Position numbers and translations under genes: made by a program. The notes below the pieces were generated by a model, which worked only from the letters and a program-made list of their open reading frames with translations, did not search any database and was not told the DNA's origin. Shown piece by piece: positions 44,315-55,513 of a stretch of DNA of 64,000 nucleotides (position 1 is the first letter of the stretch; the number at the start of each line of letters is the position of its first letter). The DNA comes from Morchella semilibera. Its lineage: Eukaryota; Ascomycota; Pezizomycetes; Pezizales; Morchellaceae. The DNA lies in contig CM018608.1 in assembly GCA_009192285.1 (NCBI GenBank), positions 824,201-888,200 of the forward strand, written 5' to 3'.

Positions 44315-47300
44315 ATGATGTCTTCTCCCTCTCCCACCACCGCGACACCAGAACTGACGCCCCCCCACCACAATAGACCTGTTGCTGTAAGTGCCCCAGC
44401 TCGGCAACGCCCAAGGTCCCAAAATACTGACAATCCGCCGGAAGCACAGAACAATATTGCGAGCAAGCCCTCCTCACCCACACCACCACCACGCAAGCGC
44501 AAGCGGAATGCAAGCCCTGAAAACATCAGACAGGGACTGGCAACCATAGAGTTCCTCAATGACCTCAGCAACTTCTGTGGTGTTGGCACTGTCGACATCC
44601 CCATCCCACGGAGGGCCGGCATGGGCATGGTGGCGCCGGACGATTGGTACTGGCTGGAAACCCCAAAGGATTACAAGCCCCCCAAGCAGTCGATAGAGGC
44701 AAAGATGATTGCGCTTGTCGATGCTGGGTGGCTACGGTGTACCCACCAGATGATGCCTAATTCGCAGGCTCGGGTTAGAATCTACGTTCTGCCAGATGAT
44801 GTGGGCAGGACCTACATCGCGCGGGGCAACGCAAACCTACGGCGATATCTGAAGTCTGTTATTGCAGCGACAGATAGCTCAAGATCAAAATGGACATTGG
44901 GCAAAGAGCCGGACTGCAAAAGGCCCGGGAAGGAGGAGACCGCTAGTTTGTTCTACATGTTCAACAAATTAGAGTCGCCTGCGCCAGATCCGGAAAGTTT
45001 TTGGATCAAGGACGAAAATACAAAGGTAGTGTTCCCCCGACTACAAAATTAGCCTGATGGGTACGAGCCGGGCTAGCTTGGGCTCTATATCAAGCTACAA
45101 TGTTAGGGTAAATATGCACTCGATTGTTACTTCCTTGATATATGACCATGGCTTCTAGGCAAATAGGGCTTTCCTAGGCGCTGTGTAAGCATTAACATAG
45201 ACTCGAGTGGGCTCGTGCCCATCACTGCTCAAAACCAGGATCACATCTGACGTTCGCGCTTTATGCTGATATGTTGTTAGGAGCTGATTAATGACATCCT
45301 CACCAGAGACCTGCCAGGAATAAAGACTACACTTTACAGGCACCAGAAAAGGACTGTGGCATTGATGCTGCAGAAAGAACTAGCGCCAGAACAAACAATG
45401 GACCCAAGGTTAACCCAAGTACACGGGCCAGAAGGTGTCTATTTCCATGACTTTGAGACATCGGAACTCTTCCAGGATCCCAGGTATTTTGAGGATATGA
45501 AAGGTGGTATTTTGGCTGAGGAAATGGGTACTGGGTATGGTTTATCTTTCAATATTATTCCTGTAAATGATCACTCCTAGCCCAGCATCGTGACATATCC
45601 CTACATTCGTCGCATCAGCGACAACTGCCCCAGCACCTGCGGATCAGCTGAAGTCCTTCCCAGCACATTGCTCGTGGCAAACTCAGTCAGTAGTGGCGGG
45701 GTGAGCATAAATCAAGCTAGAACACCTCGCAAGCCGTTTTAGCCAGGCAACACCCATTGACCACACCCGCCTCTAGTGATTCATGGCTTTGGGTGATTAC
45801 GAGTGACTGTGAGTGATTGCGAGTGACTTTGGGTGACTTTGGGTGACTTTGGGTGACTGCGGGTGACTGCGGGTGACGGTATGGAGCTCTGGTGACTACG
45901 GCAGGCTTCAGGGCCGGAAAGATTTAACTCCGAGGCTAAAACCTTGGGTGGCTTTCTGCAAGGCCCTAGTCAATTTCGGGAGTCCTTCAAAGCTCCGTAC
46001 CGTTATAAAGGCCGAAGTCCCTCGTCCCGGATATATATTGCTGGTCAACATCTAAACTCCCACAAGCCATTCGAGCTTGTGTCGTGATAAATACTAATAG
46101 TCAATACGAGTATTGAGTACATTGCTAACTATCATTTAGTAAAACCCTCCTTTGTTTAGCCCTTATTCTGGCCACAAAAAACCAAATTAGCTTCATTCCC
46201 GAGGAATATGAACAGCCTCCGAAAGTCCGCCCCACCGTGGGCAGCCTAATGCAAATGTGCGTTGGGTCCATCTGGCGGAACGCCATCCCGTGGAAGCAAT
46301 ACTCAGGCACCGACGACTTGCCCGAGAACTGCGAAAAAGCAATCCTGGATAGCCCTGGCTACTACGAAACACAGCCACCAGCGCGATCCCGCAGCAGCCG
46401 CCACGATATGCGTTCCATGCCCAAAGAAAAAATATATCTCGGGTCAGGGACCATCGTTGTGTGCCCTCAGAATCTCGTTGGGCAATGGCATGGCGAGATT
46501 AGGAAGCATCTAGGGGAAGGTACCCTTAATGTTCTCACGCTTGAGAACTCCAAAGACCCGATACCGACCGTCCAGGAGCTGTTGCGTTATGATGTTGTCA
46601 TCTTCTCGAGAAACAGGTTCGACAAAGAAGCACAGGAGGGGCTTGATTCAAAGGGCCGTCGAGAGCCGGGCGGAAAGCCACCCGCTTGTAACTGCCCATA
46701 TATAGGGTCATCGCGGACTCCGGACTGTTCCTGCTTCAAGAGGGAGGGGGTCTACAAGTCTCCGCTCATGTTGGTCCATTGGAAGCGGCTTATTGTCGAT
46801 GAAGGCCACTCTATGGCATCGGGTTCAAAGACAAACAGTGTCCTGGTTGCCGATAAGCTCCCAGTAGAGCGCCGGTGGATCGTAACAGGAACACCAACCA
46901 GCGAGCTAGTCGGAATCATGACTGGGACGGTGATGGATAGCGTAGAAGATCAAGAAGCCTACATGGACAAGCTCCTCGAGGACAGGAAAGAGATCCGTAT
47001 CAATGAGTCCGCACAGCTGGAGCGGGTTGGGAAGATGGTGTGCGACTTTCTTAAGCAGGAACCTTGGACTTTGTCCCAGTGGAAGCGGTACATGAATCCC
47101 ACTCGGATGAAGTCCATGCTCGAGAAATTCTTCATCCGCCACAAGCCTAAGGATATAATGGACTCTGTAGTACTTCCGCCCTTGTACCACAAAGCTGTGC
47201 CTTTGGAACCCAGTTACTTTGACAAGATCTCAATCAACCTATTTATTGCGGTGTTGACGGTCAATGCGATCACCAGTGAGAGATCAGACAAGGACTATAT

Positions 47301-48829
47301 GTTTCACAAGGACAACAAGACATCGCTGAGGCGGTTGACCGATAATCTTTTGAAGAGCGCTGGGTTTTACTGGACCGGATATACTATTGAGGGTGTCTCA
47401 CTACAGGTCGACACCAGTATCGGGTATCTGAGGGCAGGGAACTGCACGGATGAGGATAGGGGACTACTTAAGAAGGCCATCGCTGCCGGAAAGGCAGCTC
47501 TCAATGACAAGACTTGGAGAAACATCAGCACCTACCATGAGATGGGTAAGCAAGCTCCTACACACCAAACTTCCGAGCCAAACATGTAGCTAATGACGGG
47601 CCAGTCTACTTCCTTGCCGACCTCCCCAGCCAGCTCGCAGACGGGTGGGCTCTTCGACCCGGCGCCCCCCTCAAAAGCGGCCTGCTTGAGACCAGCGGTT
47701 CTCAAATCCAGGGCCTCCAAAAGTCCCTCAACGCCCAAGGCTGGCTCGAATACGAGCCCCTGATGGACAAGCTCAAAGAGCTCGGCCGCGCCTACCTCAA
47801 GAGCCACAGCAAAAAACAGCAAGCTGCCAACCCTACACCCCACGCTATCACCTCAAAGACCACCGCAGTCCCCACCCTCCAAGTGGCCCCCCGCGCTTCC
47901 CCGACCTCAGCTCCATGCCGCTCCTCGCCGCACCGCGCATCGTCGGTACCGCCTCCAGCAAGCTCACCTACCTCCTCACCCAGATCGCGCAGCACCAGTC
48001 CCAATCCAAGATCCTTGTCTTCTACGAAGACCAAGACATAGCCTGGTACCTGATGCAAGCGCTCGAGATCCTGGGCATTGAAACCCTAGCCTACGCCCCG
48101 GGTCTCAGCGCCGCCCGCAAAGCCACTCACCTATCCATCTTCCAGCGCGACCCAAAGTACCGCGTCCTGATCATGGACCTGCGCCAGGCCGCGCACGGCC
48201 TCAACGTCTCGGCCGCAACCCGCGTGTACTTCACCGCCCCCGTGTGGCGCAAGGACATTGAGCAGCAGGCCATCAAGCGCGCCCACCGCATCGGGCAGAC
48301 GCAGGAGGTCTGGGTCGAGACGCTCTACCTGACGGGCACCGTCGAGGAGGCGATGCTGAAGCGGCGCCAGGAAATGACGGAGCGCGAGCGCGTCGACGCA
48401 AAGACGCTTGTGGACGACGAGGCCATGTGCGACATCATCCGGAAGTGGCGCTTCCTGCCCGTCCATGACGGCGAGGAGGGCGATCCTGCGTGCCGGCTCG
48501 AGGTCCCCGAGCCCCTGTTTGGCCAGGGGAAGCATGGCGGCGTGTATGAGGATGTTGTCAAGGGGCCGCGCAGGGCGTCCGCAAGGGACCCGGCGGTGAG
48601 GGTGAAGAGGGAAAGGAAGACGGCGTCGCCATCGCCAAAGAGGAAGAGGACGCCCGGGGCGGAGGAGGGGTTGCAGTCGGCGGTAAGGAGGAAGCGGTCC
48701 GACGTTGTGGGGAGCTCGGGGAGGCCGGACGAGGACAAGTACGAGTACGAAGAGGAGGAAGAGGGCGAGGGAGGGGGTGGCAGCAGTAGCAGCAATGATA
48801 ACGGGACGAGGGTTGTTCGGTTTTCATGA
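44315..48829 (+). CDS. SNF2-family DNA-dependent ATPase
   Basis: Chromatin or DNA-repair-type SNF2 ATPase of a fungal-specific branch; the precise role is unknown. Exons: 44315-45025, 45281-45534, 46140-47545, 47605-48829. The P-loop GGILAEEMGTGKT is split by the 605-nt intron between the two glycine-codon parts before K. The Walker B box is DEGH, motif III is TGTPTSE, and the C-terminal helicase motif is AIKRAHRIGQTQEV. Between the lobes is HLKDHRSPHPPSGPPRFPDL, typical of this branch. The N-terminus is Ser/Pro-rich with a basic patch PRKRKR, and the C-terminus is basic then acidic with no RING finger seen. Near 47811-47816 the frame holds only if an A6 run is A7; otherwise the last helicase lobe is out of frame. 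The 255-nt first intron might hide another exon. Confidence 0.85.
45791..45880. repeat. Minisatellite of nine 10-bp units inside an SNF2 intron
   Basis: Nine contiguous decamers of consensus GRGTGACTNN (for example GGGTGACTTT and GGGTGACTGC), in register over exactly 90 bp. They lie in the 605-nt intron of the SNF2-type gene. Confidence 0.9.
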
Positions 48830-49012
48830 TTCTCTTGTATTTCTCTTTTTTTTTTTTATTCTCTCTACACTAAGGACGGTGTATATATCTCTAGAATAGA
48901 CTCAGAAACAAGAACAAGAAGAATAAACGAGACACACATTCTACAGAGCCATATATTTGAATTTAAAAAAAAAATAAAAAAAACCGAATAACTATCATTG
49001 ACCTCTATCTAC

Positions 49013-51385
49013 CTACAAAGGCCTCTCATAGCTGGCCTCGGCCGTATAATCCTTACCCGGGCCCTCAACCCGATACCTGACCCAGAACCGGCACAAGTCC
49101 GGCCCCGCCGGGCCAAAGACAAACCGGTAACTGGGCCAGTACCAGTCCTTGACGCACAGATGCTCGCTCCTGGCCTTCCACCCGCCAGGCATATCCACCT
49201 CCCCCGCCGCCTCACCGCCGCCGCCGGTCCCGGTCCCGGGGAGAAGAAACTCCAGCTCGTGGAAGAAGTAGTCGACGGCGCCGCCGGTGCCGTCCGGCTT
49301 GACGAACCACACGCTCAGCGCGTCCGCGCCCGGGTCGTAGCGGTATATGTAGCTGCGCGCGCCGGCCATGGTTGCGCCCGCGTCCGTGCGGAACGTGCCC
49401 GTCTCGGTGTAGAGGTACTCGACCACCTCGCCGCCGGGGGTCTTTTGCGGCGGGTTCGTTGTGTCGGGGTGGCGCGGCGCGCACGAGGTGGTGGTGGTGG
49501 ACGGGGAGGAGGAGATGGAGAATGTGGGCTCGCGCGGGCGGAAGGTTGCGGTGCCCGTGAAGGTTCCGCTTGGGAGGGCGGGGTTGCGGGATGTGATGCG
49601 CCGGCGGAGCGTCCACGTGCCCTGGAGGCCGCGGAAGACGGCCGCGGCGACGAAGCGCGTTGTCTGTGCGGGTGGCAGGATGGTCGCCAGGTCCGCGATT
49701 GTCTTCGACGCCTCTGCCGCTGCGTCTGCGTCCGGGGGCGCAAAGTGGGCGGGTATCATTGTGTTTGGGGTGGATTGTGACTTTGCCAGCGAGAGCGGGG
49801 CGGAGAGGCGGGAGCGGATGTCGTTGACGACGCCGATGTAGTCTGGTGCTGCCCATTGTGGGCGGAAGAGGGCGTCGGCTGGGTCGCTGCGCTTCTTGCG
49901 GGCGGCGGAGAGGTCGGCGATTGCGGTGTCTAGGTCCGTTTGTGGCGGCCAGGGGGCGGCGCCGGAGAATAGGGCGGCGAGCCAGCGGCCTTGCATCTCG
50001 ATGATGCCGAAGTAGGGGCCTTTATACATCCCCACGAAGCCGGCGGTCTGGTTGAAGGCTGGGTGCAGGCATTGGTTGTAGAGGAGGAGGGGCGCAAAGT
50101 TTGGGTCTTCCGGCACCGGGGACGAGGAGGAGGAGGATGTCAAGGCGGTGTAGAGGTCCTCGGGCAGGATCCTCTGGAGGGAGGAGGCGGGGTGGTACCC
50201 GGTCGCGAGGACGACGGCGTCGACGTCCGTGATCTCCCGCACGGAGTAGTCCTCCCCTTCCTCGAGGACGAGCGTGGTCCCTGCCATCCTCGAGACGCGG
50301 CCGAGGACGGGCGTGATGGCGCCGTCGCGCACAAAGCTGCCGTACGAGTCGGAGATGGCCACCCACGGCATCTGCTGCATGTATTTCTCCGTCACCTGCA
50401 GCGCGGGCGCCAGCGCCGCCTGGTCGTGGCCGACAAAGCGCTTCATCTTCTCGCTGACGAAGCGCGAGACTGCCTCGGGCGAGGGCGCGGGGTCCGGCGG
50501 GGGGTCGGCCCGCTCGTTGTAGTCGTACATGAGCAGGTCCAGCGGGAGGAAGCCCGGCGCGGTGGGATCCGCGGCGTTGGGGACCGCAAAGTACTTTGCC
50601 AGGTTCCAGAACGGGCGCGAGAACAGATGCACGATCTCCGGCTTCTCGGCCCCGGAGGGGGAGGAGGAGGAGAGGCGCAGCGCTAACTCGGCGGCGGCTT
50701 CAATGCCGGTCATTGACCCGCCCACGACCACAATCTTCCTCTTGCCGCTCGTGTCGAGCTTTGCAAAGTCGGCCGAGTGTAGGACCTGGCCCGTGAACCC
50801 TGACGAGTGCAGGCCCGGGATGGGGGGGACATAGGGCGCCGAGAAGAACCCGGAGCATATCGCCAAAAAGTCGAACGTCTCCGCCTCCACCCCCGGGTTG
50901 TCCCCGCTCCGCCACTCGACCCTCCAGCGGCCGCCGCCGTCCTCCCTTGCGATGCGCGTGACGGGGCACGACAGCTTCACGGCCGACTCGGGGATGTACT
51001 TTTCGCGGTAGCGCTCGAGGTACTTGCCCATCTCTGTGACGGACGGGAACATTGTCGTCGTCTCGGGCCAGGCAAGGTCCGAGAAGGAGCACGTGTAGCG
51101 CGAGTGGTTGAGCGTGAGCCCCGGCTCCAGCGCGACGATGTCGGCCGCGGTGGAGGCGGACCAGAGGCCGCCGAGGGTGGGTTTGGCCTCGAAGAGCGTG
51201 GGGGCGATGTTGCGGGCTATCATGGAGCGGGCAGTGCTCAGGCCGGATGGGCCGGCGCCTGGGGGAAGGTTAGTTTATGGACTCTCTGTAGATTAGGTAT
51301 AGCTATATCTATCTAATATTAATATAGAGAAATAGGGAGATATGTATTTACCTATAATGGCGACAGTTTTGCGTGCGCCTGCCAT
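49013..51385 (-). CDS. Flavin-containing monooxygenase fused to a DUF6314 domain
   Basis: Two exons, 51385-51352 and 51258-49013 (intron 51259-51351, GTAAAT...CAG), encode 759 residues. The first intron lies inside the FAD-binding GAGPSG motif (residues 12-17), reached through MAGARKTVAIIG. The FMO-type FTGQVLHS segment is near 166-173, the NADPH motif GGSMTG near 191-196 and ATGYHP near 363-368, so this is a class B FMO-like enzyme; its substrate is unknown. The last ~190 residues (from about LQGTWTLRRRI to YTAEASYERPL) match a fungal DUF6314 domain, a lipocalin-like beta-rich fold of unknown function, often appended to such enzymes. Codons are strongly GC-ending. The stop faces the SNF2-gene stop 183 bp away. 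Long antisense frames across it are GC-driven shadows. Confidence 0.88.
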
Positions 51386-52099
51386 AGTGTATATATTCCG
51401 ATATTGATACCGAGTCGAGCAGAAGAAAGCCCAGATGCTGCTGCCCGTCCTCGTGTGAGTGCTCGATATCCGTGGGCACCGAATTGTGATCTCTGCACTC
51501 GGTCTTAAATACCTATGAGTCTTCTTCCTTTTCTTTTCCCTTTCCCGTAGTCAGTCAGTCAGTCAGCAGCGGGGTTTTCGGATGTTTCGGAGATGCCGTC
51601 AGTCAGTCAGTCAGTCATGTTTCGATTCGCACGGGAATACGAAACCTGCAGCTGCCGTAGTAAGACGAGAGAAGACGACAGTCCAGTAAGAAGACGAGGA
51701 AAGAAATGTGAAGTCGACGGCGATGATTGGACGGATGGGATGGATGGGTTAGGGTTGTGGTCTGAGGATCAGTAATTATACGCTGCAGCGTTGTCTCGTG
51801 CACGGGATATCACTCGAGGGTGGTGACCTGATTAGTAACAACTAAAGCTGACATGGTTAAGTATTATCATTACTGGAGACGGTGGGTTAGTAGAGCTGCA
51901 GATAGACAAGAGAACCCCGCTGTAGATACGTATCAGGGCTGGGAAGGACAAACAAATTATTAATACTACATACCAACAGAAGAGATATGAATCCACACCC
52001 CCCTCCCCACAAGAAGGTCAGAGAACTAATATAATAATAGGACAGCCTAGCCACACTTGCTATTCACCACCTGTGCATCAGAGCTCGAAAACTCACAAT

Positions 52100-54030
52100 G
52101 TCACAGCTGCGAACAACAAGACGTGGCCACGCTTCCGGGTCATATATACATACATACTCAGCCGTATAACCAATATTTCGAGGGACGGGACAGGACGGAC
52201 AGCCTGGTGCACATCATGTCTGAGTATGTATTGTCCTACGCTTATTCAAGCTTGGACAGGCCAATCATCAGACAAGACATGCCCACGCCTCCTTCCTCTA
52301 AGGGGACAACCTACAGCAGGTCTTGTCGCTAGTACTGCGGGAGCTTTTGTCGACCTGCTCACACACATCCCAACGACAAGAGGTGGTGCACGTCTCCGTT
52401 TTCAAAACCCATAACCCCCCCCAAAAAAAGGGGCACCAACCCAACCCAACCAAACACACAGCTATATCTGTGCCAATCAAGACAGCCTGGTAGCACATCA
52501 TGTCAAATCAACAAACCTCCTGCAGATATTAGAGATCTCTGGATCGACAAGACGTGACCACGCTTCCTCGGTGCTAAATTAAAGATGGTTCCACTCGTAC
52601 ATGCGTTAGCAGTAGTGATAGTGATGGCCAGCTTAATCCCTCGTCCCAACCCAAGCAAAGCCCAAGCCAACCGATTCCAACCCCCCCCCTCAGAGCCGCT
52701 CCCATCCAAACCCAACCCAACCCAACCCAAGAAAAGCCCAAGCCCAAGCCCCCTAGAGCCTCCTCTTTCTACCCGAATATCAACAGTGGAGCACAAATAC
52801 CCCCCACACAAATTATTAGACAGCCTAGCACCATCTTGTCATGGGGTGCGATTGGCTATCAACAAAAACCATATCCACCGGCACGACAAGATGTGACCAC
52901 GCCTCCTTCCTTTCCCTCGAGATTGTAGCAATGGGACATATGCATAGGCACCCCTCATTCCCCCAGTACCGTAACAATGGGACTAGACACCCCACACAAA
53001 TTATTAGACAGCCTAGCACCATCTTGTCGTGGGGTCAATGGGCTACCAGCAGAGCCCATGGACACGGCCACGACAAGATGTGACCACGCCTCCTTCCTTT
53101 CCCTCGGAATTGTAACAGTGGGACATAGGCACCTCATTCCCCCAGTATCGTAACAATGGGACTAGACACCCCACACAAATTATTAGACAGCCTAGCACCA
53201 TCTTGTCATGGAGTGCGATTGGCTATCAACAAAACCATATCCACCGACATGACAAGATGTGACCACGCCTCCTTCCTTTCCCTCGGGATTGTAGCAATGG
53301 GACATATGCATAGGCACCCCTCATTCCCCCAGTACCGTAACAATGGGACTAGACACCCTATCAGACAGCCTAGCACCCATCTTGTCAGTCGTTGAGAGAG
53401 GTGGGCTACCGGTAGGTAACACACACACTCTTAAGCCCTGACAAGACATGGCCACGCTTCTTTGGTACCCAATACAAGAAGGTTCTACTCGTCTCGCAGT
53501 AGTAATAACCAACTTAGTCCCTCGTCCCATCCCAACCCAAAACCCAAAACCAAAACCCAAACCCAAGCAAAGTCCCAAGCCAACCAGTTCTAAACCCCCA
53601 GAGCCACTTCTTCTACCGAGCACCAACAATGGGACATAGACCAACAATGGGACATAGACACCTCACACACACATGGAGGTACCAGACAGCCTGGTAACCA
53701 TCTTGTCAGATGGGGAAGTGGTGAGCTACTGGGTCGACCATTAATGCAGCATCGACAAGACGTTACCATGCCTCCTTCCCTCCTTCCTGTCAGACACAAC
53801 ACCGTCATTAGTTAGTAAATGATTTTCAAGAAAAAAAAAACAGCAAAAAGAGAGAAGGAGGGAGAGATACATACCTAGAGGAGATTCGAGTTGCAGCTCT
53901 GGCCAAGGCCAGATTCTGAATCTGTCGTGTTCTGTGATGCCTAGTACACATCAAGTCAACTCTAGACCCGGTTTTCAGAAGAAAACCACAGTTTGGTCTG
54001 AGATATGACACGACGTGACCACGCTTCGAC
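52100..54030. repeat. Array of about ten related stem-loop repeats
   Basis: Each unit has a left arm AGACAGCCTRGYACCATCTTG, TC, a 40-60 nt loop, and a right arm GACAAGAYGTGACCACGC, then CTCCTTCC. Right arms occur near 52119, 52271, 52352, 52538, 52883, 53070, 53250, 53439, 53752 and 53972. Three units in the middle (starting about 52808, 52996 and 53173) are nearly identical and tandem, period 177-188 bp; outer copies are diverged. The arms can pair (CATCTTGTC with GACAAGATG), by up to 13 bp in the unit at 53019-53080. Two copies are followed by a CCCAA/CCCAAGCC-rich tract (52640-52760 and 53515-53590), so there is also a larger duplicated block. No protein frame is conserved across units. 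Confidence 0.8.
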
Positions 54031-54858
54031 ATGTTGTTGTTGTAGACGGAGGAGGAAGGGGAAAGAAGGGGGTATTTATAGTGCAGCATCTTTCTTGTGC
54101 AAGATCTTTGTTGTGCGGGGGCTTGGCCGTCTGGTCTGTCGGAGGGTTAGGGCAAGGGACGGGTCCAACCCTCGGGTGGTGGGGCGATGGATGGACTCTA
54201 CACGCACTTGGGTACGCAGAATCTGATAAGGAGATCTTGCTTATCGGACTCGATTCTCAAGCACCGAGGACGAGCTAGGACGTACGAGTCGAATCGCCCT
54301 ATGGGGCGGCACCTCTAGATCTTATAGCGGTAATTGGCTTATGAGGTTATCGGCTCTCGAGCTATCGTAGATATGAATTCTCCTGTATGTATATAAGGGG
54401 TACACGTACACGCCTATCAAAAGGGTACGGCTTTACGCCCTCAGGCTTATCTCTATCTTCGCGATCGATCGTCTGTCAATAAAACGCCGCCCCCCGCCCC
54501 AACCTGGCATGGCTCTACTAACAGTTCCCGTTGTCCCCCATTCCTCTATTATGGGGCAGCAATTGGCAGACGAAGGGCCGGATGGGGCGATTCGGCTATA
54601 TGAGTGGGTTCCGATGGCGCATCATGGGGTATCACTCGCGTGCCAAGAGGGTGTCCGCCCCGCCCCATGCCCTCGCTGTAGATCCTCAAGGTGGCCCTGA
54701 GTGTGTCTCGGTGTCCCCGGGGTCAGTGTAGTCCACGAAGCGCATCAAGGCGGAGAAGACGGCGGTGTATTGGGTTTCCTCTCCGTATAAGGGATCTGCG
54801 TTGGGTTGCTTAATTAGTTCGAGCCATATATATACACTGGCCTATGCCTCGATCGAGC

Positions 54859-54972
54859 AGGGCTTCCAATGGGCCGGGCCATGGCACTATTAGGCCGGTA
54901 GTTGGGCGGGCCGGGCTGGGCCGGGACTCATTGGAGCCCGGGCTGGCCCCAAATAGATAGATGGGCCGGCCG
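54859..54972. mobile_element. GGCCC-rich hAT-like end (fragment)
   Basis: Starts CAGGGCTTCCAATGGGCC and continues through GGCCGGG words in alternating orientation to about 54970. It resembles the minus-strand sequence ending at 41240 (CAGGGATGCCAACGGGCC). No second end or target duplication was found, so it is probably a remnant of a non-autonomous element. Confidence 0.35.
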
Positions 54973-55025
54973 TAGTTTTTTTCTTTTTTTTTAAACCAAA
55001 ACATGCCCCATTGACCCCAACTGCA

Positions 55026-55099
55026 ATATTTCTCCCCCTATAGAAATATCTGATCAATTGCCATATTTCTCCCCCCATAGAAATATCTGATCAATTGCC
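55026..55099. repeat. Two-copy tandem repeat, about 37 bp
   Basis: Two adjacent copies of ATATTTCTCCCC…TAGAAATATCTGATCAATTGCC differing by one inserted base and one substitution. Non-coding. Confidence 0.85.
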
Positions 55100-55513
55100 A
55101 GCATCGGGATAAAACGATGATTTAATCTTGGGACAAGATTGTTAAAGATTAATACGGATACAGGCCGTCATGTATCAATTAGGTCTCTCTATCGACTCAT
55201 ATGGAAGGGTCGCCTCGAGGCATTTGCTCCGCCATTGTGGACTACACTGTTCGGGGTGGTTGTGGACCGGAGACCTCTTATACGGGGACTCGGGGGTTTT
55301 CAGTTGTGCCCCCTATAGGAAGATGTATCGACTGGCTGCACGTATGGGGTTTTCTATAGAAGGAGTATATATATATTATAGGGACGAGTGACTAGATAGA
55401 TTTAGAGTTTTATAGACCCGCAATGATTACAATTCCGGTTCCATTATCACTACCAACCTCCAAAATTAATTAAAAAAGCACAGCTAAAACCCCACTAGAA
55501 TCCACAAAACCGG

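Larger units (their letters stand above)
51386..55513. other. 4.1-kb non-coding region with stem-loop repeat array
   Basis: No gene recognised; open frames over the repeats recur only because the repeats do. The core at about 52100-54030 is the stem-loop array described separately. TCAG tetranucleotide runs occur at 51550-51567 and 51599-51616. The right part has GGCCC-rich hAT-like sequence at 54859-54970 and a two-copy tandem repeat at 55026-55099. Confidence 0.6.

Noticed and set aside
49461-50686. Long plus-strand open frames (for example 49461-49841 and 49991-50686) opposite the monooxygenase
   Set aside because: The GC-rich codon bias of the minus-strand gene removes stops from the other strand. 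The translations are Arg/Gly/Val-rich and match nothing, while the minus-strand frame has clear FMO motifs.
52585-53639. Repeated open frames over the stem-loop array (e.g. 52585-52896 and 53156-53395)
   Set aside because: They recur only because the DNA units recur; frame and length are not conserved among units and the translations lack domain features.
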